DNA of 57,051 bases from assembly GCF_001436025.1 (NCBI RefSeq), contig NZ_AZEQ01000016.1, positions 1-57,051 on the forward strand. The letters run 5' to 3'. The DNA comes from Limosilactobacillus mucosae DSM 13345 (GTDB lineage: Bacteria; Bacillota; Bacilli; Lactobacillales; Lactobacillaceae). The notes under the pieces were generated by a model that saw only the letters and a program-made list of their open reading frames with translations, searched no databases and was not told the DNA's origin. Below are positions 1-7,444 of the stretch, piece after piece. A program made the position numbers and the translations under genes. Every line of letters begins with the position of its first letter. Within the stretch, counting starts at the first letter, position 1.

Positions 1-259
1 ACACAAAATATTTTACACTCCCCTTTAAATTTTATTAGCTGATAAATACATATAATTTGGCTTTCTAATGTTGCTAAAAAAGACTGCTTTTTCTTCACAA
101 AGTCTGCAATCTTGAGGCCGTTGAATCAATTACCAGTTGGCTGCTGAAGAAATGCAATGAACAAACGATTCTGAAGTCGGCACCAATCAATATCAGGGTT
201 GTGTCAACTGCCAACGATTAAGAAAAGGTGGCGGAATGCATAGTATTTGAAGATATAAG
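1..259. other. non-coding stretch at left edge
   Basis: No reading frame with a credible ribosome binding site is visible on either strand. The stretch is AT-rich and holds no recognisable RNA gene or repeat. It ends in the terminator that closes the MMPL gene coming from the right. Confidence 0.5.
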
Positions 260-289
260 AAAAGAGCCCGCCAGTCAGCGAGCTCTTTT
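260..289 (-). terminator. intrinsic terminator of the MMPL gene
   Basis: Arms AAAAGAGC (260-267) and GCTCTTTT (282-289) form a perfect 8-bp stem. Read on the minus strand, a U-rich tail follows. It lies 14 bases past the stop codon of the minus-strand exporter and could also work in the opposite direction. Confidence 0.75.
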
Positions 290-302
290 GATTTAGACTT
301 GA

Positions 303-3300
303 TTAATCTTTGCGCTTGTTTTGATTATCCTTGACGTGATTACGGATTGGATAGCTCAAGTAGATCGTGCTGGTCATGACGATTGGCAAGATGATTACCA
401 AGATGATCAGACCAACGATTACCGTCATAGCAACTTCAATCAGCGTTGGAATGCCAGATGGAATCAAAGCTGCAAACGTACCACTCAAGATGATAGCGGC
501 ACTGATAACGACGGTCCCGATGATTGCACAGGCATAGTAGATTCGCTCGCCTGGCAGGTACTTGTTCTCGTCGATTTCACGATAACGCGTCATCAAGAAG
601 ATACTGTAGTCAACCCCTAAGGCAATCAGCATAATGAAGCTAAAGAATGGTGTATTCCAAGCCAGCATGCTGCGGTGCATGAAGATGCCGACCAGCCAGT
701 GGTTGATTGACAGTGAGGAAATGTAGGCCAACAACAGCGAACCCAGAATGTAGACTGGCTGCAGCAGCGAATGCGTGATCAGCATCAGCGCAATGCCAAT
801 CCCGATCAGCATGATGGCAGCGGTCCGGACAAAGTCGCCGCTGGCCGTGTTCTTAATGTCGTTGATCCGTGAAGACTGACCGCCCATGGCAACCGTGGCA
901 TTGCTAAGGGCAGTGCCTTTCAATGACTTACGAGCCATGTTGGAGATGTTTTCGGCATCTTTTGTGGCTTTTTCATCACTAGGGTTGGTGTCAAAGACAA
1001 TCGTAATCTTGGTGATCTTACGGTTGGATGACATGTAGTTGTCGATTGCTGGCTTAAAGGTCTTGCTGTGCAGAACCGACTTAGGAATGTAGAAGGTTTC
1101 AGCAGCGGCCGACTTCTGCAGACCGGTCAGATAGCTTTGACCCTCGCCAAGTCCAGAGTTCAGCTGGTTTAGGCCGTTGGTGATCTGTGGTGAGCTTTGC
1201 GCCAGCTTGTTGATGCCGGTGTTAAGCTGCAGACTGCCGGCACTAAGCTGTCCCATCCCGGCACTTAACTGTTGACTGCCAGAGTAGGCAGAGTTGATGC
1301 CGTTGCTTAACTGTGGCGATGCGGCTGCCAGCTTGTTGATGCCAGTGTTAAGCTGACCCAGAGCATTGGTGCCTTGACCAAGTGCGCTTTGAATCTGGTT
1401 GAGGCCGCTGGTTAACTGCTGCAGGGCTGAAACGGCACCAGGCAGAGCAACATTGGAGGCTTGAGCCAATTGAGAAACCTGAGCCTTCAGCGTTGCGACC
1501 TGCGTATTAAGGTTCTGCAGACTGGAAGCCGAACCGGCAACGTTTTGCAAGGAACCGGCCAGTGATTTGTCGGCATTGCCAGCTGTCTGCAGGTTTTGGG
1601 CCACGCTTTGCAACTGACTGGCCAGCGCGCTGGTTTGACTGTTGGTCTGAGAAGCAATCTGGCTTTGAATGCCGCTAAGAATCTGCTGCATAGCTCCTTC
1701 CATCACGGCCTTTTGCTGGTCGTTCAGGTTGGCTTGACTTTCAGCAGCCTTAAACTGAGTCATGACAGAATCAAGACTGGCTGAGCTGGAAGAACCGGCA
1801 GATCCTTGAATGCTCTTTAAGGTATTGCCTGCCTGTTCCAGCTGACTGCCAATGATTTGAGCCTGACTGGCAACGTTTTGCAGGTTGGATTGAATGCCAG
1901 TCGTATTAATTGAGGTACCAGCACTCTGCAAGGCACTGTTCAGCTGTTGGATCCCGTTATTGATCTGTGGCAGACCGCTTTCCAGCTGTTGAAGCTGTGA
2001 GGCATTGGCGCCGGTCAATTGAGAACTGAGCTGCTGACTCATCTGGTTCATGCCGTTGACCAGCTGCTGACTGCCGGCACTAAGCTGGTTTAAGCCGCTG
2101 GTCATTTGATTGCCGCCAGAACTGAGCTGTGCCAGACCAGAAGTCAGTTGGTTGGCACCAGTAGCCGCGGAATTGATCCCGCTGTTCAGCTGGTTGGTAC
2201 CAGTTGCGGCGGAGTTAAGGCCATTTGTCATCTGCTGACTGCCGGCGCTTAGTTTGCCAAGCCCGTTGCGAGCCGTTGAAACGCCGTTGTTAACCGTCTT
2301 CATCTGACTGTTGACGTAAAGCTTCTTGATCTTGGAACCAGATGGCTGAGTAACGGAAGCCACGGTCTTAACGCCTTTGGTATGCTTGATCTGTTCCGTC
2401 AACTGGTCGATCAGCTTTAAGTCTTTTTCGTTGTCCAGCGTGTGGTTGGACTTGATATAAAGCGTGGCGGGCTCAGCCGTTCCTTTGGAGAAGTGCTTCT
2501 GAACGATCAGGAACCCTTGCTTGGATGGCGTTGAGTCAGCAATTTCTGCCGTGTCGTCATAATTCAGCTTGTTTTGATAAGTAAAGTAGAATGGCGACAG
2601 AACAGCCAGAACCAAGACCAGCGCAATGATTGGATGAGCCAGGGAATGCTTGGAAAGAAAACGCCAGAACGGACTTTCCGATTCACCGTTGAAGGTCTTA
2701 ACCGGCCAGAACATGGTCTTACCCATCGTGGTCATAAAGAACATGTTCAGCGTCAGCAAGACAATCAGCAAAACGGCAACCCCAACGGCAACCCCAGCTG
2801 CGGATTTGTAAACTGAGAAACGGGCCAGACCCAGTGCTGAGAAACCGATCAAGATAGAAGAACCTGACATCAGGATCGTCTTGCCGGCATTCCACTGGGC
2901 GTTTTTGGCCGCCTCGAACTTATCCATGCCGTTTCCTAGATTAGCCTTGAAACGGTCATAAAGCAGAATGTTGTAGTCGGTACCGATCCCAAACAAAACG
3001 ATCACCATAAAGACTTGGGTAAAGTTACTGAATGGGAAATTAAAGTTCTTAACCAGGTTGGTAACGATTGAAAAGGCGGTAATGAACGAAACCCCAACCG
3101 TCAGCAGCGAGATCAATGGAACGATCGGTGACCGGAAGACCAGTACCAAGACAATGAAGATAAAGATAACCGAGATGACCTCAGTCTTCTTGATTCCTTC
3201 TTGGATGGCTCCCGAAAAGTCGTCCTGCAAGATGTCGGCGCCAGTAATATAGGTTCTGATGCCATCCGTCTTAACGGCTTTAGTAAGCTGCTTGTTGATA

Positions 3301-3716
3301 TTGGAAACTGATTTCTTTTTAGAAACGTTTAACTGAACTAATTCGGTAGTCTTGTCTTTTGAGATCAGGTTCTTCTTGGTAGCCGAGTTTTCATATGGGG
3401 TCAACATACTCTTGATGCCCAGTTCGGATTTGTGACGCTTCAGATAGCGAATCGTCTGGTTAACGTTTTTTTGATCCGATTTGGACATTGCACCGTCTTG
3501 ATTGTTAAAAACGGCGACAACCTGATAGGTATTGTTTTGATGATGTCCCCAATGATTGCCAATCGTGCTGGCAACCTCACTTTGAACGTTGGCAGGCAGT
3601 GAGATTGTCGAGTGCTCACGCGTTAATTGATTGACGTTAGGCAGCATGAAGATCGAGATCACAACAATGAGAATCCACGCGATCAAGGATCCAACGTGGT
3701 TTTTAATAAATCGCAT
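303..3716 (-). CDS. MMPL/RND-family membrane exporter with long repeat domain
   Basis: 1137 aa. One N-terminal membrane helix (about residues 10-26) precedes an extracellular segment. A first MMPL bundle follows at about 178-345 with the family motif GTDYNILLYDRF near 250. A second bundle lies at about 975-1125 with GVDYSIFLMTRYREI. Between them, about residues 485-880, is a long extracellular stretch of near-heptad repeats (patterns like LNSGINSAATGANQL and QLSAGSQQL). This is known from Firmicutes YdgH/YhgE-type proteins and probably forms an extended helical stalk. MMPL proteins export lipids or amphipathic drugs using the proton gradient; the substrate here cannot be read from sequence. 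Start ATG at 3716 has the SD AAGGAGAAA. It lies 63 bases downstream of the TetR gene on the same strand, so the two probably form one operon under TetR control. Confidence 0.88.
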   Translation of the reverse strand: MRFIKNHVGSLIAWILIVVISIFMLPNVNQLTREHSTISLPANVQSEVASTIGNHWGHHQNNTYQVVAVFNNQDGAMSKSDQKNVNQTIRYLKRHKSELGIKSMLTPYENSATKKNLISKDKTTELVQLNVSKKKSVSNINKQLTKAVKTDGIRTYITGADILQDDFSGAIQEGIKKTEVISVIFIFIVLVLVFRSPIVPLISLLTVGVSFITAFSIVTNLVKNFNFPFSNFTQVFMVIVLFGIGTDYNILLYDRFKANLGNGMDKFEAAKNAQWNAGKTILMSGSSILIGFSALGLARFSVYKSAAGVAVGVAVLLIVLLTLNMFFMTTMGKTMFWPVKTFNGESESPFWRFLSKHSLAHPIIALVLVLAVLSPFYFTYQNKLNYDDTAEIADSTPSKQGFLIVQKHFSKGTAEPATLYIKSNHTLDNEKDLKLIDQLTEQIKHTKGVKTVASVTQPSGSKIKKLYVNSQMKTVNNGVSTARNGLGKLSAGSQQMTNGLNSAATGTNQLNSGINSAATGANQLTSGLAQLSSGGNQMTSGLNQLSAGSQQLVNGMNQMSQQLSSQLTGANASQLQQLESGLPQINNGIQQLNSALQSAGTSINTTGIQSNLQNVASQAQIIGSQLEQAGNTLKSIQGSAGSSSSASLDSVMTQFKAAESQANLNDQQKAVMEGAMQQILSGIQSQIASQTNSQTSALASQLQSVAQNLQTAGNADKSLAGSLQNVAGSASSLQNLNTQVATLKAQVSQLAQASNVALPGAVSALQQLTSGLNQIQSALGQGTNALGQLNTGINKLAAASPQLSNGINSAYSGSQQLSAGMGQLSAGSLQLNTGINKLAQSSPQITNGLNQLNSGLGEGQSYLTGLQKSAAAETFYIPKSVLHSKTFKPAIDNYMSSNRKITKITIVFDTNPSDEKATKDAENISNMARKSLKGTALSNATVAMGGQSSRINDIKNTASGDFVRTAAIMLIGIGIALMLITHSLLQPVYILGSLLLAYISSLSINHWLVGIFMHRSMLAWNTPFFSFIMLIALGVDYSIFLMTRYREIDENKYLPGERIYYACAIIGTVVISAAIILSGTFAALIPSGIPTLIEVAMTVIVGLIILVIILPIVMTSTIYLSYPIRNHVKDNQNKRKD

Positions 3717-3779
3717 CTCAAAATTTCTCCTTACCTATTTATATAAAAAATAATGCACCAAAATTGCGGCTTGCATGTC

Positions 3780-4340
3780 CTAGGCTTTTTCAACGGGGTC
3801 AATCAGTCGAAAAAGCATTTGATGGTAGTTAACGGTCGCAACATTTTCATCTTCATCTTGGTAGAGTGGTGTCGTTTCAAGAAAAATATAGCCTAAAACC
3901 GCACCTATCAAGACGTGTGAAGAAATCAGCCGGTTGCCATCTACATCAACGACTTGATCGACCAGCTTGATCATTCGCTTGATTTCTTGATACATTGCCG
4001 AGTCGGTTGAAAAACGCTGGGCATGGTACAGGATCGCTGATAAAGAAGCATGGGCCAGTAAAAAATCACGAACGATATCCGCGAATTTTAAATAGGCCTT
4101 GGAACCGGAAAGACCGATAATGCCATCAACGACCTGCTGATACATTTGCTGCATCAGTCGAGCACCAGTCAGCGATACCATTTCTTCACGGTTGGCGACA
4201 TAGTTGTAAAGCGATTGTGAGCGAATGTCGAGTGCTTTAGCCAGATTGGGCATGGTTAAAGCTCCAAGCCCTTGTTCATCGGCTAATTTTTCAGCAGTAG
4301 CAAGTACCTTTTCCCGATCAAGGGTTCGTCGCTTAGTCAT
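3780..4340 (-). CDS. TetR-family transcriptional regulator
   Basis: 186 aa. The N-terminal 60 residues form a TetR helix-turn-helix: EKVLATAEKLADEQG, then LTMPNLAKALDIRSQSLYNY, ending with the usual Tyr-Asn-Tyr before the dimerisation domain. The C-terminal ligand domain is variable and gives no clue to the inducer. Start ATG at 4340 follows the very good SD AAAGGAGGG. It is the first gene of a two-gene minus-strand operon with the MMPL exporter, so it most likely represses itself and the exporter. A palindrome over the -35 box of its promoter (4389-4406) is a good candidate operator. Confidence 0.9.
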   Translation of the reverse strand: MTKRRTLDREKVLATAEKLADEQGLGALTMPNLAKALDIRSQSLYNYVANREEMVSLTGARLMQQMYQQVVDGIIGLSGSKAYLKFADIVRDFLLAHASLSAILYHAQRFSTDSAMYQEIKRMIKLVDQVVDVDGNRLISSHVLIGAVLGYIFLETTPLYQDEDENVATVNYHQMLFRLIDPVEKA

Positions 4341-4371
4341 GAAATCCCTCCTTTACTTTTTTAACCAGAAT

Positions 4372-4406
4372 AATATAACATTACTAAATGTAGATAACAA
4401 TCTACA
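4372..4406 (-). promoter_or_regulatory. TetR-mmpL promoter with overlapping palindromic operator
   Basis: On the minus strand, -35 TTGTTA (4395-4400) is separated by exactly 17 bases from -10 TATATT (4372-4377). A perfect 7-bp inverted repeat, TGTAGAT and ATCTACA with a 4-base centre (4389-4406), covers the -35 box. A TetR dimer bound there would block RNA polymerase. The operator assignment is inference from position and symmetry. Confidence 0.7.
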
Positions 4407-4479
4407 CTCTGTAGTTTATTTGAGCGAGACGTTCTATTATGAGATATATGTCGTAAATTATTCCATGACGGCATAAAAA

Positions 4480-4505
4480 AAGACCTGCAACATTTGGCAA
4501 GTCTT
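4480..4505 (-). terminator. intrinsic terminator of the SOS-boxed small gene
   Basis: Arms 4480-4488 and 4497-4505 pair over 9 bp with one G-U. On the minus strand they are followed by seven U. The stem overlaps the stop codon of the gene at 4504. Confidence 0.75.
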
Positions 4506-4836
4506 AGGATAAAGGATGGGCAATGTAGCGTAATTGATCGAAATCAAAGAAGTAGGAAAGATTTTTTGATTGAACCAAATAGCGATCCTGACCAAGCGAT
4601 TTTAAATAGCCGCGTACTTCAACCGGCTGGCCCGCAGCAGTTTTAGGCATTAACTGCAGATAGACCAGCAGCTGATCAGACAATGCTTTTTGGATAAACA
4701 TTTTCCTTTGAAAAGCGGGCTGGGGATTCAATAAATCTGGAATAGGAGCGAACTCAATCGGTTCAAACAAATGGTGCAGACTTTGGGAGATAATTTTGGT
4801 ACTACGATTAATAATTGACTGCCGCTGATTTTGCAT
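4504..4836 (-). CDS. small protein under LexA-type control, possibly YolD-like
   Basis: 110 aa from the ATG at 4836, chosen because GGAGG lies 7 bases upstream; a longer frame to 4881 would run over the promoter. No signal peptide or membrane helix. The C-terminal part (VEVRGYLKSLGQDRYLV then FFDFDQLRYI) looks like a small beta-barrel and weakly recalls YolD-family proteins, which accompany Y-family polymerases in the SOS response of Firmicutes. That family call is tentative. The stronger evidence is regulatory: two SOS boxes sit in and after its promoter. It is a stand-alone transcription unit with its own terminator. Role in DNA damage is inferred from the boxes, not from the protein. Confidence 0.6.
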   Translation of the reverse strand: MQNQRQSIINRSTKIISQSLHHLFEPIEFAPIPDLLNPQPAFQRKMFIQKALSDQLLVYLQLMPKTAAGQPVEVRGYLKSLGQDRYLVQSKNLSYFFDFDQLRYIAHPLS

Positions 4837-4847
4837 GATTATTCCTC

Positions 4848-4897
4848 CGAACACTCGTTTGTGACTATAGTATACGAACAAGCGTTCAAAAATGCAA
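4848..4897 (-). promoter_or_regulatory. sigma-A promoter with two LexA (SOS) boxes
   Basis: Minus strand -35 TTGCAT (4892-4897), 17-base spacer, -10 TATACT (4869-4874). CGAACAAGCGTTCA (4875-4888) fills the spacer and CGAACACTCGTTTG (4848-4861) lies just downstream of the -10, before the SD. Both fit the Firmicutes LexA/DinR pattern CGAAC-N4-GTTCG with at most one or two differences. Tandem placement over core promoter and start region is typical of tight SOS repression. Confidence 0.75.
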
Positions 4898-5256
4898 GCA
4901 ATAATTTTAATACAGTTTTTTATTTGCTGAGATGAACGGGCCGAATGCCGGTAAATAAGGAATTGGCCACCTTAGTTGATGTTGAGATGACCATTGCTGA
5001 AACGAGATGATCGACAGCCATATTAATAAAAAGAATCGCCGTAAGCATGGTCAGAAAAGATCGCTTCATCATCAGGTGATATTTTTGCAAGGGCAGCGGA
5101 TGTTTTTGAGCTGTGATCCAAGTAAGAGTAAAATCAGAATCCAGCTGCTGATTAGGCGGATCTTGAAATTTCCATTGAATTATGACCGAATTTATTGCAG
5201 AATATGGTATTATTAAACATTAAAAGAGCTATGAGAAAAGAAGGTATGGAAGCAAT
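4898..5256. other. intergenic region before gmk
   Basis: No confident gene. A minus-strand frame at 4920-5072 could encode 50 residues with a hydrophobic N-terminus (starting MMKRSFLTMLTAILF), but it lacks a Shine-Dalgarno site. The same frame stays open upstream for about 45 more codons without a good start, so it may be a decayed gene. Near the right end is the gmk promoter. Confidence 0.4.
5205..5213 (+). promoter_or_regulatory. extended -10 promoter of gmk
   Basis: TATTAT at 5208-5213 is preceded by TGG, an extended -10. No good -35 is visible at the expected distance. It is 44 bases upstream of the gmk start codon and would drive the gmk-rpoZ pair. Confidence 0.45.
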
Positions 5257-5877
5257 ATGAGCAAGCGAGGAATGCTGATTGTTTTGTCTGGTCCATCAGG
5301 CGTAGGTAAAGGAACGGTTAGAAAAGCGCTATTTAGTCAGCCTGGCAATGATTTTCAATACTCGGTCTCAATGACGACGCGGCAGCCCCGGCCCGGCGAA
5401 ATCAACGGCAAGGACTATTTCTTTGTTTCAAAAGAAGAGTTTGAGCAGCACATTCGCGAAGGGCAGATGCTGGAATATGCCAAGTATGTTGACAACTATT
5501 ACGGCACTCCTTTAAAATATATAAATGATACGCTAGACGAAGGTAAAGATGTCTTCTTGGAAATTGAAGTCAATGGTGCCATGCAGGTTCGCTCAAAATG
5601 TCCTGATGGCGTCTTCATCTTTCTTACGCCGCCGGATCTGATGGAGCTGCGCCAACGCTTGATCCATCGTGGTACCGACAGCATGGAAGTCATCAACAAA
5701 CGAATCCACAAAGCTTTCGGCGAGATTCAAATGATGCAGAACTACGACTATGCCGTGGTTAATGATCAAGTTGACAATGCAGTCACTAAGATCAAAGACA
5801 TTATTCGTTCCGAACGCTTGCGGGTACCTCGCGTAATGCCGGATTACCTTGAAATGTTAGGAGATTCAGAAAAATGA
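5257..5877 (+). CDS. gmk: guanylate kinase
   Basis: 206 aa, usual length for the family. Phosphorylates GMP and dGMP to GDP and dGDP with ATP in the cytoplasm. The P-loop is GPSGVGKGT at about residues 11-19. The GMP-binding segment has TTRQPRPGE followed by GKDYFFV at about 41-58, and YYGTP near 80. The start ATG has the SD GAAGG a few bases upstream; the ATG at 5245 is out of use because it meets TGA after three codons. The stop overlaps the next gene by four bases, the usual gmk-rpoZ coupling in Firmicutes. Confidence 0.97.
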   Translation: MSKRGMLIVLSGPSGVGKGTVRKALFSQPGNDFQYSVSMTTRQPRPGEINGKDYFFVSKEEFEQHIREGQMLEYAKYVDNYYGTPLKYINDTLDEGKDVFLEIEVNGAMQVRSKCPDGVFIFLTPPDLMELRQRLIHRGTDSMEVINKRIHKAFGEIQMMQNYDYAVVNDQVDNAVTKIKDIIRSERLRVPRVMPDYLEMLGDSEK

Positions 5878-6167
5878 TTCTTTTTCCATCAGTCGATGAA
5901 TTGCTCAAGCGCGTTGATTCTCGCTACTCTCTGATTATGCTGGCAAGCAAGCGGGCTCACGAAATCGATAAGTACCGTGCTGACAAATGGCGTGCCGAAA
6001 ACGCTGATCAGTCAAAGGACAATTACGCAGCCGAAGCATTGGCACAAGATCATCCATTGCTGCTGGATCATTACTACTCAACCAAGTCAGTCGGGATGGC
6101 GCTGGAAGAAATCGAAGCCGGCAAGGTAACGATTGATACTGATCATACGGAAGACTTGCAAGACTAG
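5874..6167 (+). CDS. rpoZ: RNA polymerase omega subunit
   Basis: 97 aa. The omega signature is clear: [20 protein letters not shown] at the start, then ASKRAHEID, the helix that clamps the beta-prime subunit during polymerase assembly. Near the C-terminus, [17 protein letters not shown] matches the conserved end seen in Bacillus and lactobacilli. The ATG overlaps the gmk stop (ATGA type), so translation is coupled. A terminator follows 13 bases after the stop. Confidence 0.96.
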   Translation: MILFPSVDELLKRVDSRYSLIMLASKRAHEIDKYRADKWRAENADQSKDNYAAEALAQDHPLLLDHYYSTKSVGMALEEIEAGKVTIDTDHTEDLQD

Positions 6168-6179
6168 TTGCAGCTGCCA

Positions 6180-6219
6180 AAGAGCGACACCAGACAAAAG
6201 TTTTGGTGCTGCTCTTTTT
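6180..6219 (+). terminator. intrinsic terminator after rpoZ
   Basis: AAGAGC (6180-6185) pairs with GCTCTT (6211-6216) and CACCA with TGGTG inside it, with a two-base internal mismatch, followed by five T. Readthrough into coaBC is possible because the coaBC SD lies directly after it. Confidence 0.65.
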
Positions 6220-6241
6220 ATTTTTCATCAAGGAGGCAAAC

Positions 6242-7444
6242 ATGACGAAGATTGCGGTACATATGACAGGTGGGATTGCTGTCTATAAGGCAGTTGAAGT
6301 TGTTCGCGGCTTGCAGAAGCAGGGGCATGAGGTTCGCGTGGCGATGACTCAAAATGCAGCCCGCTTTGTCGGTCCGGCAACTCTGGCGGCGCTAACCAAG
6401 CATCCCGTTTTAATCGATCAGTGGGCGGCGACTTTAAACGGTCAGGTGCCGCATATTGAACTGGCAGACTGGAGCGAGCTGGCCTTAGTGGTTCCGGCAA
6501 CGGCCAATCTGTTGGCAAAAATGGCAGCAGGTCTGGCTGATGACGCGGTTTCAGCCACGCTTTTGGCAACCAGCGCGCCAAAGATCGTGGTCCCAGCCAT
6601 GAACGTTCACATGTGGAACAATCCAGCTACGCAAAGAAACATTGCCCAGCTCAGACAGGATAACGTCATGGTAATGGATCCGGCAACAGGTATGCTTGCA
6701 GAAGGGTATACCGGTAAGGGACGCATGCCGGAGCCAGCTGCGGTCGTCAAACAGGTGCAGGATTACTTAACCAATGGCCCGCTGAAAGGTAAAACGCTGG
6801 TAGTGACTGCTGGTGGTACCAGAGAGGCGCTTGATCCGGTTCGCTATCTAGGCAATCGTTCCTCTGGTAAAATGGGAATTGCAATTGCAAAAGCAGCGGC
6901 CAATGCAGGTGCACGGGTCGAATTGATTGTCGGCAGCGTTTCGGTTGCACTGCCGCATTCTGATCGCATTACGGTGACCCAAGCCCTTTCAACGAGCGCG
7001 ATGGCGGCTGCCGTATCCGACAAGTTTCAAACAGCTGATGCCTTGATCATGGCAGCGGCGGTTGCAGATTTTCGGCCAGCAGTTTTGGCAGATCAAAAAA
7101 TCAAAAAGCATGGCGATGGCACCTTGACTCTGCATTTGGTACCAACTGAAGATATTTTGGCAAAGATGGGCGCACAAAAACGCTCAGATCAAGTAGTAAT
7201 CGGATTTGCGGCTGAAACCAATGATCTTTTGCATAATGCCGATGCCAAGCTGCAAAAGAAAAATGCCGATGCAATCGTGGCTAATGACGTTTCTGAGCCA
7301 GGAATCGGGTTTGGAACGGATGACAATGCCGTTACGATTCTGCGGCCAAACCAGGCACCGTTGAGATGGTCGCGCCAGTCTAAGATGATGATTGCCAAAA
7401 AAATCGTTGCTTTGACGGCCAACCTGCTGAAAGTGGGTGATTAA
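6242..7444 (+). CDS. coaBC: bifunctional phosphopantothenoylcysteine decarboxylase / phosphopantothenate-cysteine ligase
   Basis: 400 aa. Start ATG at 6242 because AAGGAGG lies just before it. Catalyses two steps of coenzyme A synthesis: cysteine ligation to 4'-phosphopantothenate and FMN-dependent decarboxylation. N-terminal CoaC half: GGIAVYK at the FMN site, the active-site His in HIELADW near 71, and PAMNVHMW near 118. C-terminal CoaB half starts about residue 180 with VVTAGGTRE and RSSGKMG, then AAAVADFRP and NDVSEPGIGFG. Odd point: the CoaC flap normally has a catalytic Cys (ACG motif), but here about residues 150-160 read GMLAEGYTGKGRMPEP with Glu where Cys-Gly would begin. The stop codon abuts the priA ATG. 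Confidence 0.93.
   Translation: MTKIAVHMTGGIAVYKAVEVVRGLQKQGHEVRVAMTQNAARFVGPATLAALTKHPVLIDQWAATLNGQVPHIELADWSELALVVPATANLLAKMAAGLADDAVSATLLATSAPKIVVPAMNVHMWNNPATQRNIAQLRQDNVMVMDPATGMLAEGYTGKGRMPEPAAVVKQVQDYLTNGPLKGKTLVVTAGGTREALDPVRYLGNRSSGKMGIAIAKAAANAGARVELIVGSVSVALPHSDRITVTQALSTSAMAAAVSDKFQTADALIMAAAVADFRPAVLADQKIKKHGDGTLTLHLVPTEDILAKMGAQKRSDQVVIGFAAETNDLLHNADAKLQKKNADAIVANDVSEPGIGFGTDDNAVTILRPNQAPLRWSRQSKMMIAKKIVALTANLLKVGD

Noticed and set aside
1-259. Possible transposase remnant at the left edge
   Set aside because: Short frames only; nothing matches a transposase motif and no inverted repeats were found.
1596-1784. Plus-strand ORFs inside the MMPL gene
   Set aside because: Shadows of the repeat-rich minus-strand coding frame, no ribosome sites.
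4920-5072. Minus-strand 50-codon ORF with a hydrophobic N-terminus before gmk
   Set aside because: No Shine-Dalgarno site and the frame stays open upstream without a start; kept only as a note in the intergenic entry.
5007-5216. Plus-strand 69-codon ORF before gmk
   Set aside because: Lys/Arg/Ile-rich composition without structure, no ribosome site, runs through the gmk promoter.
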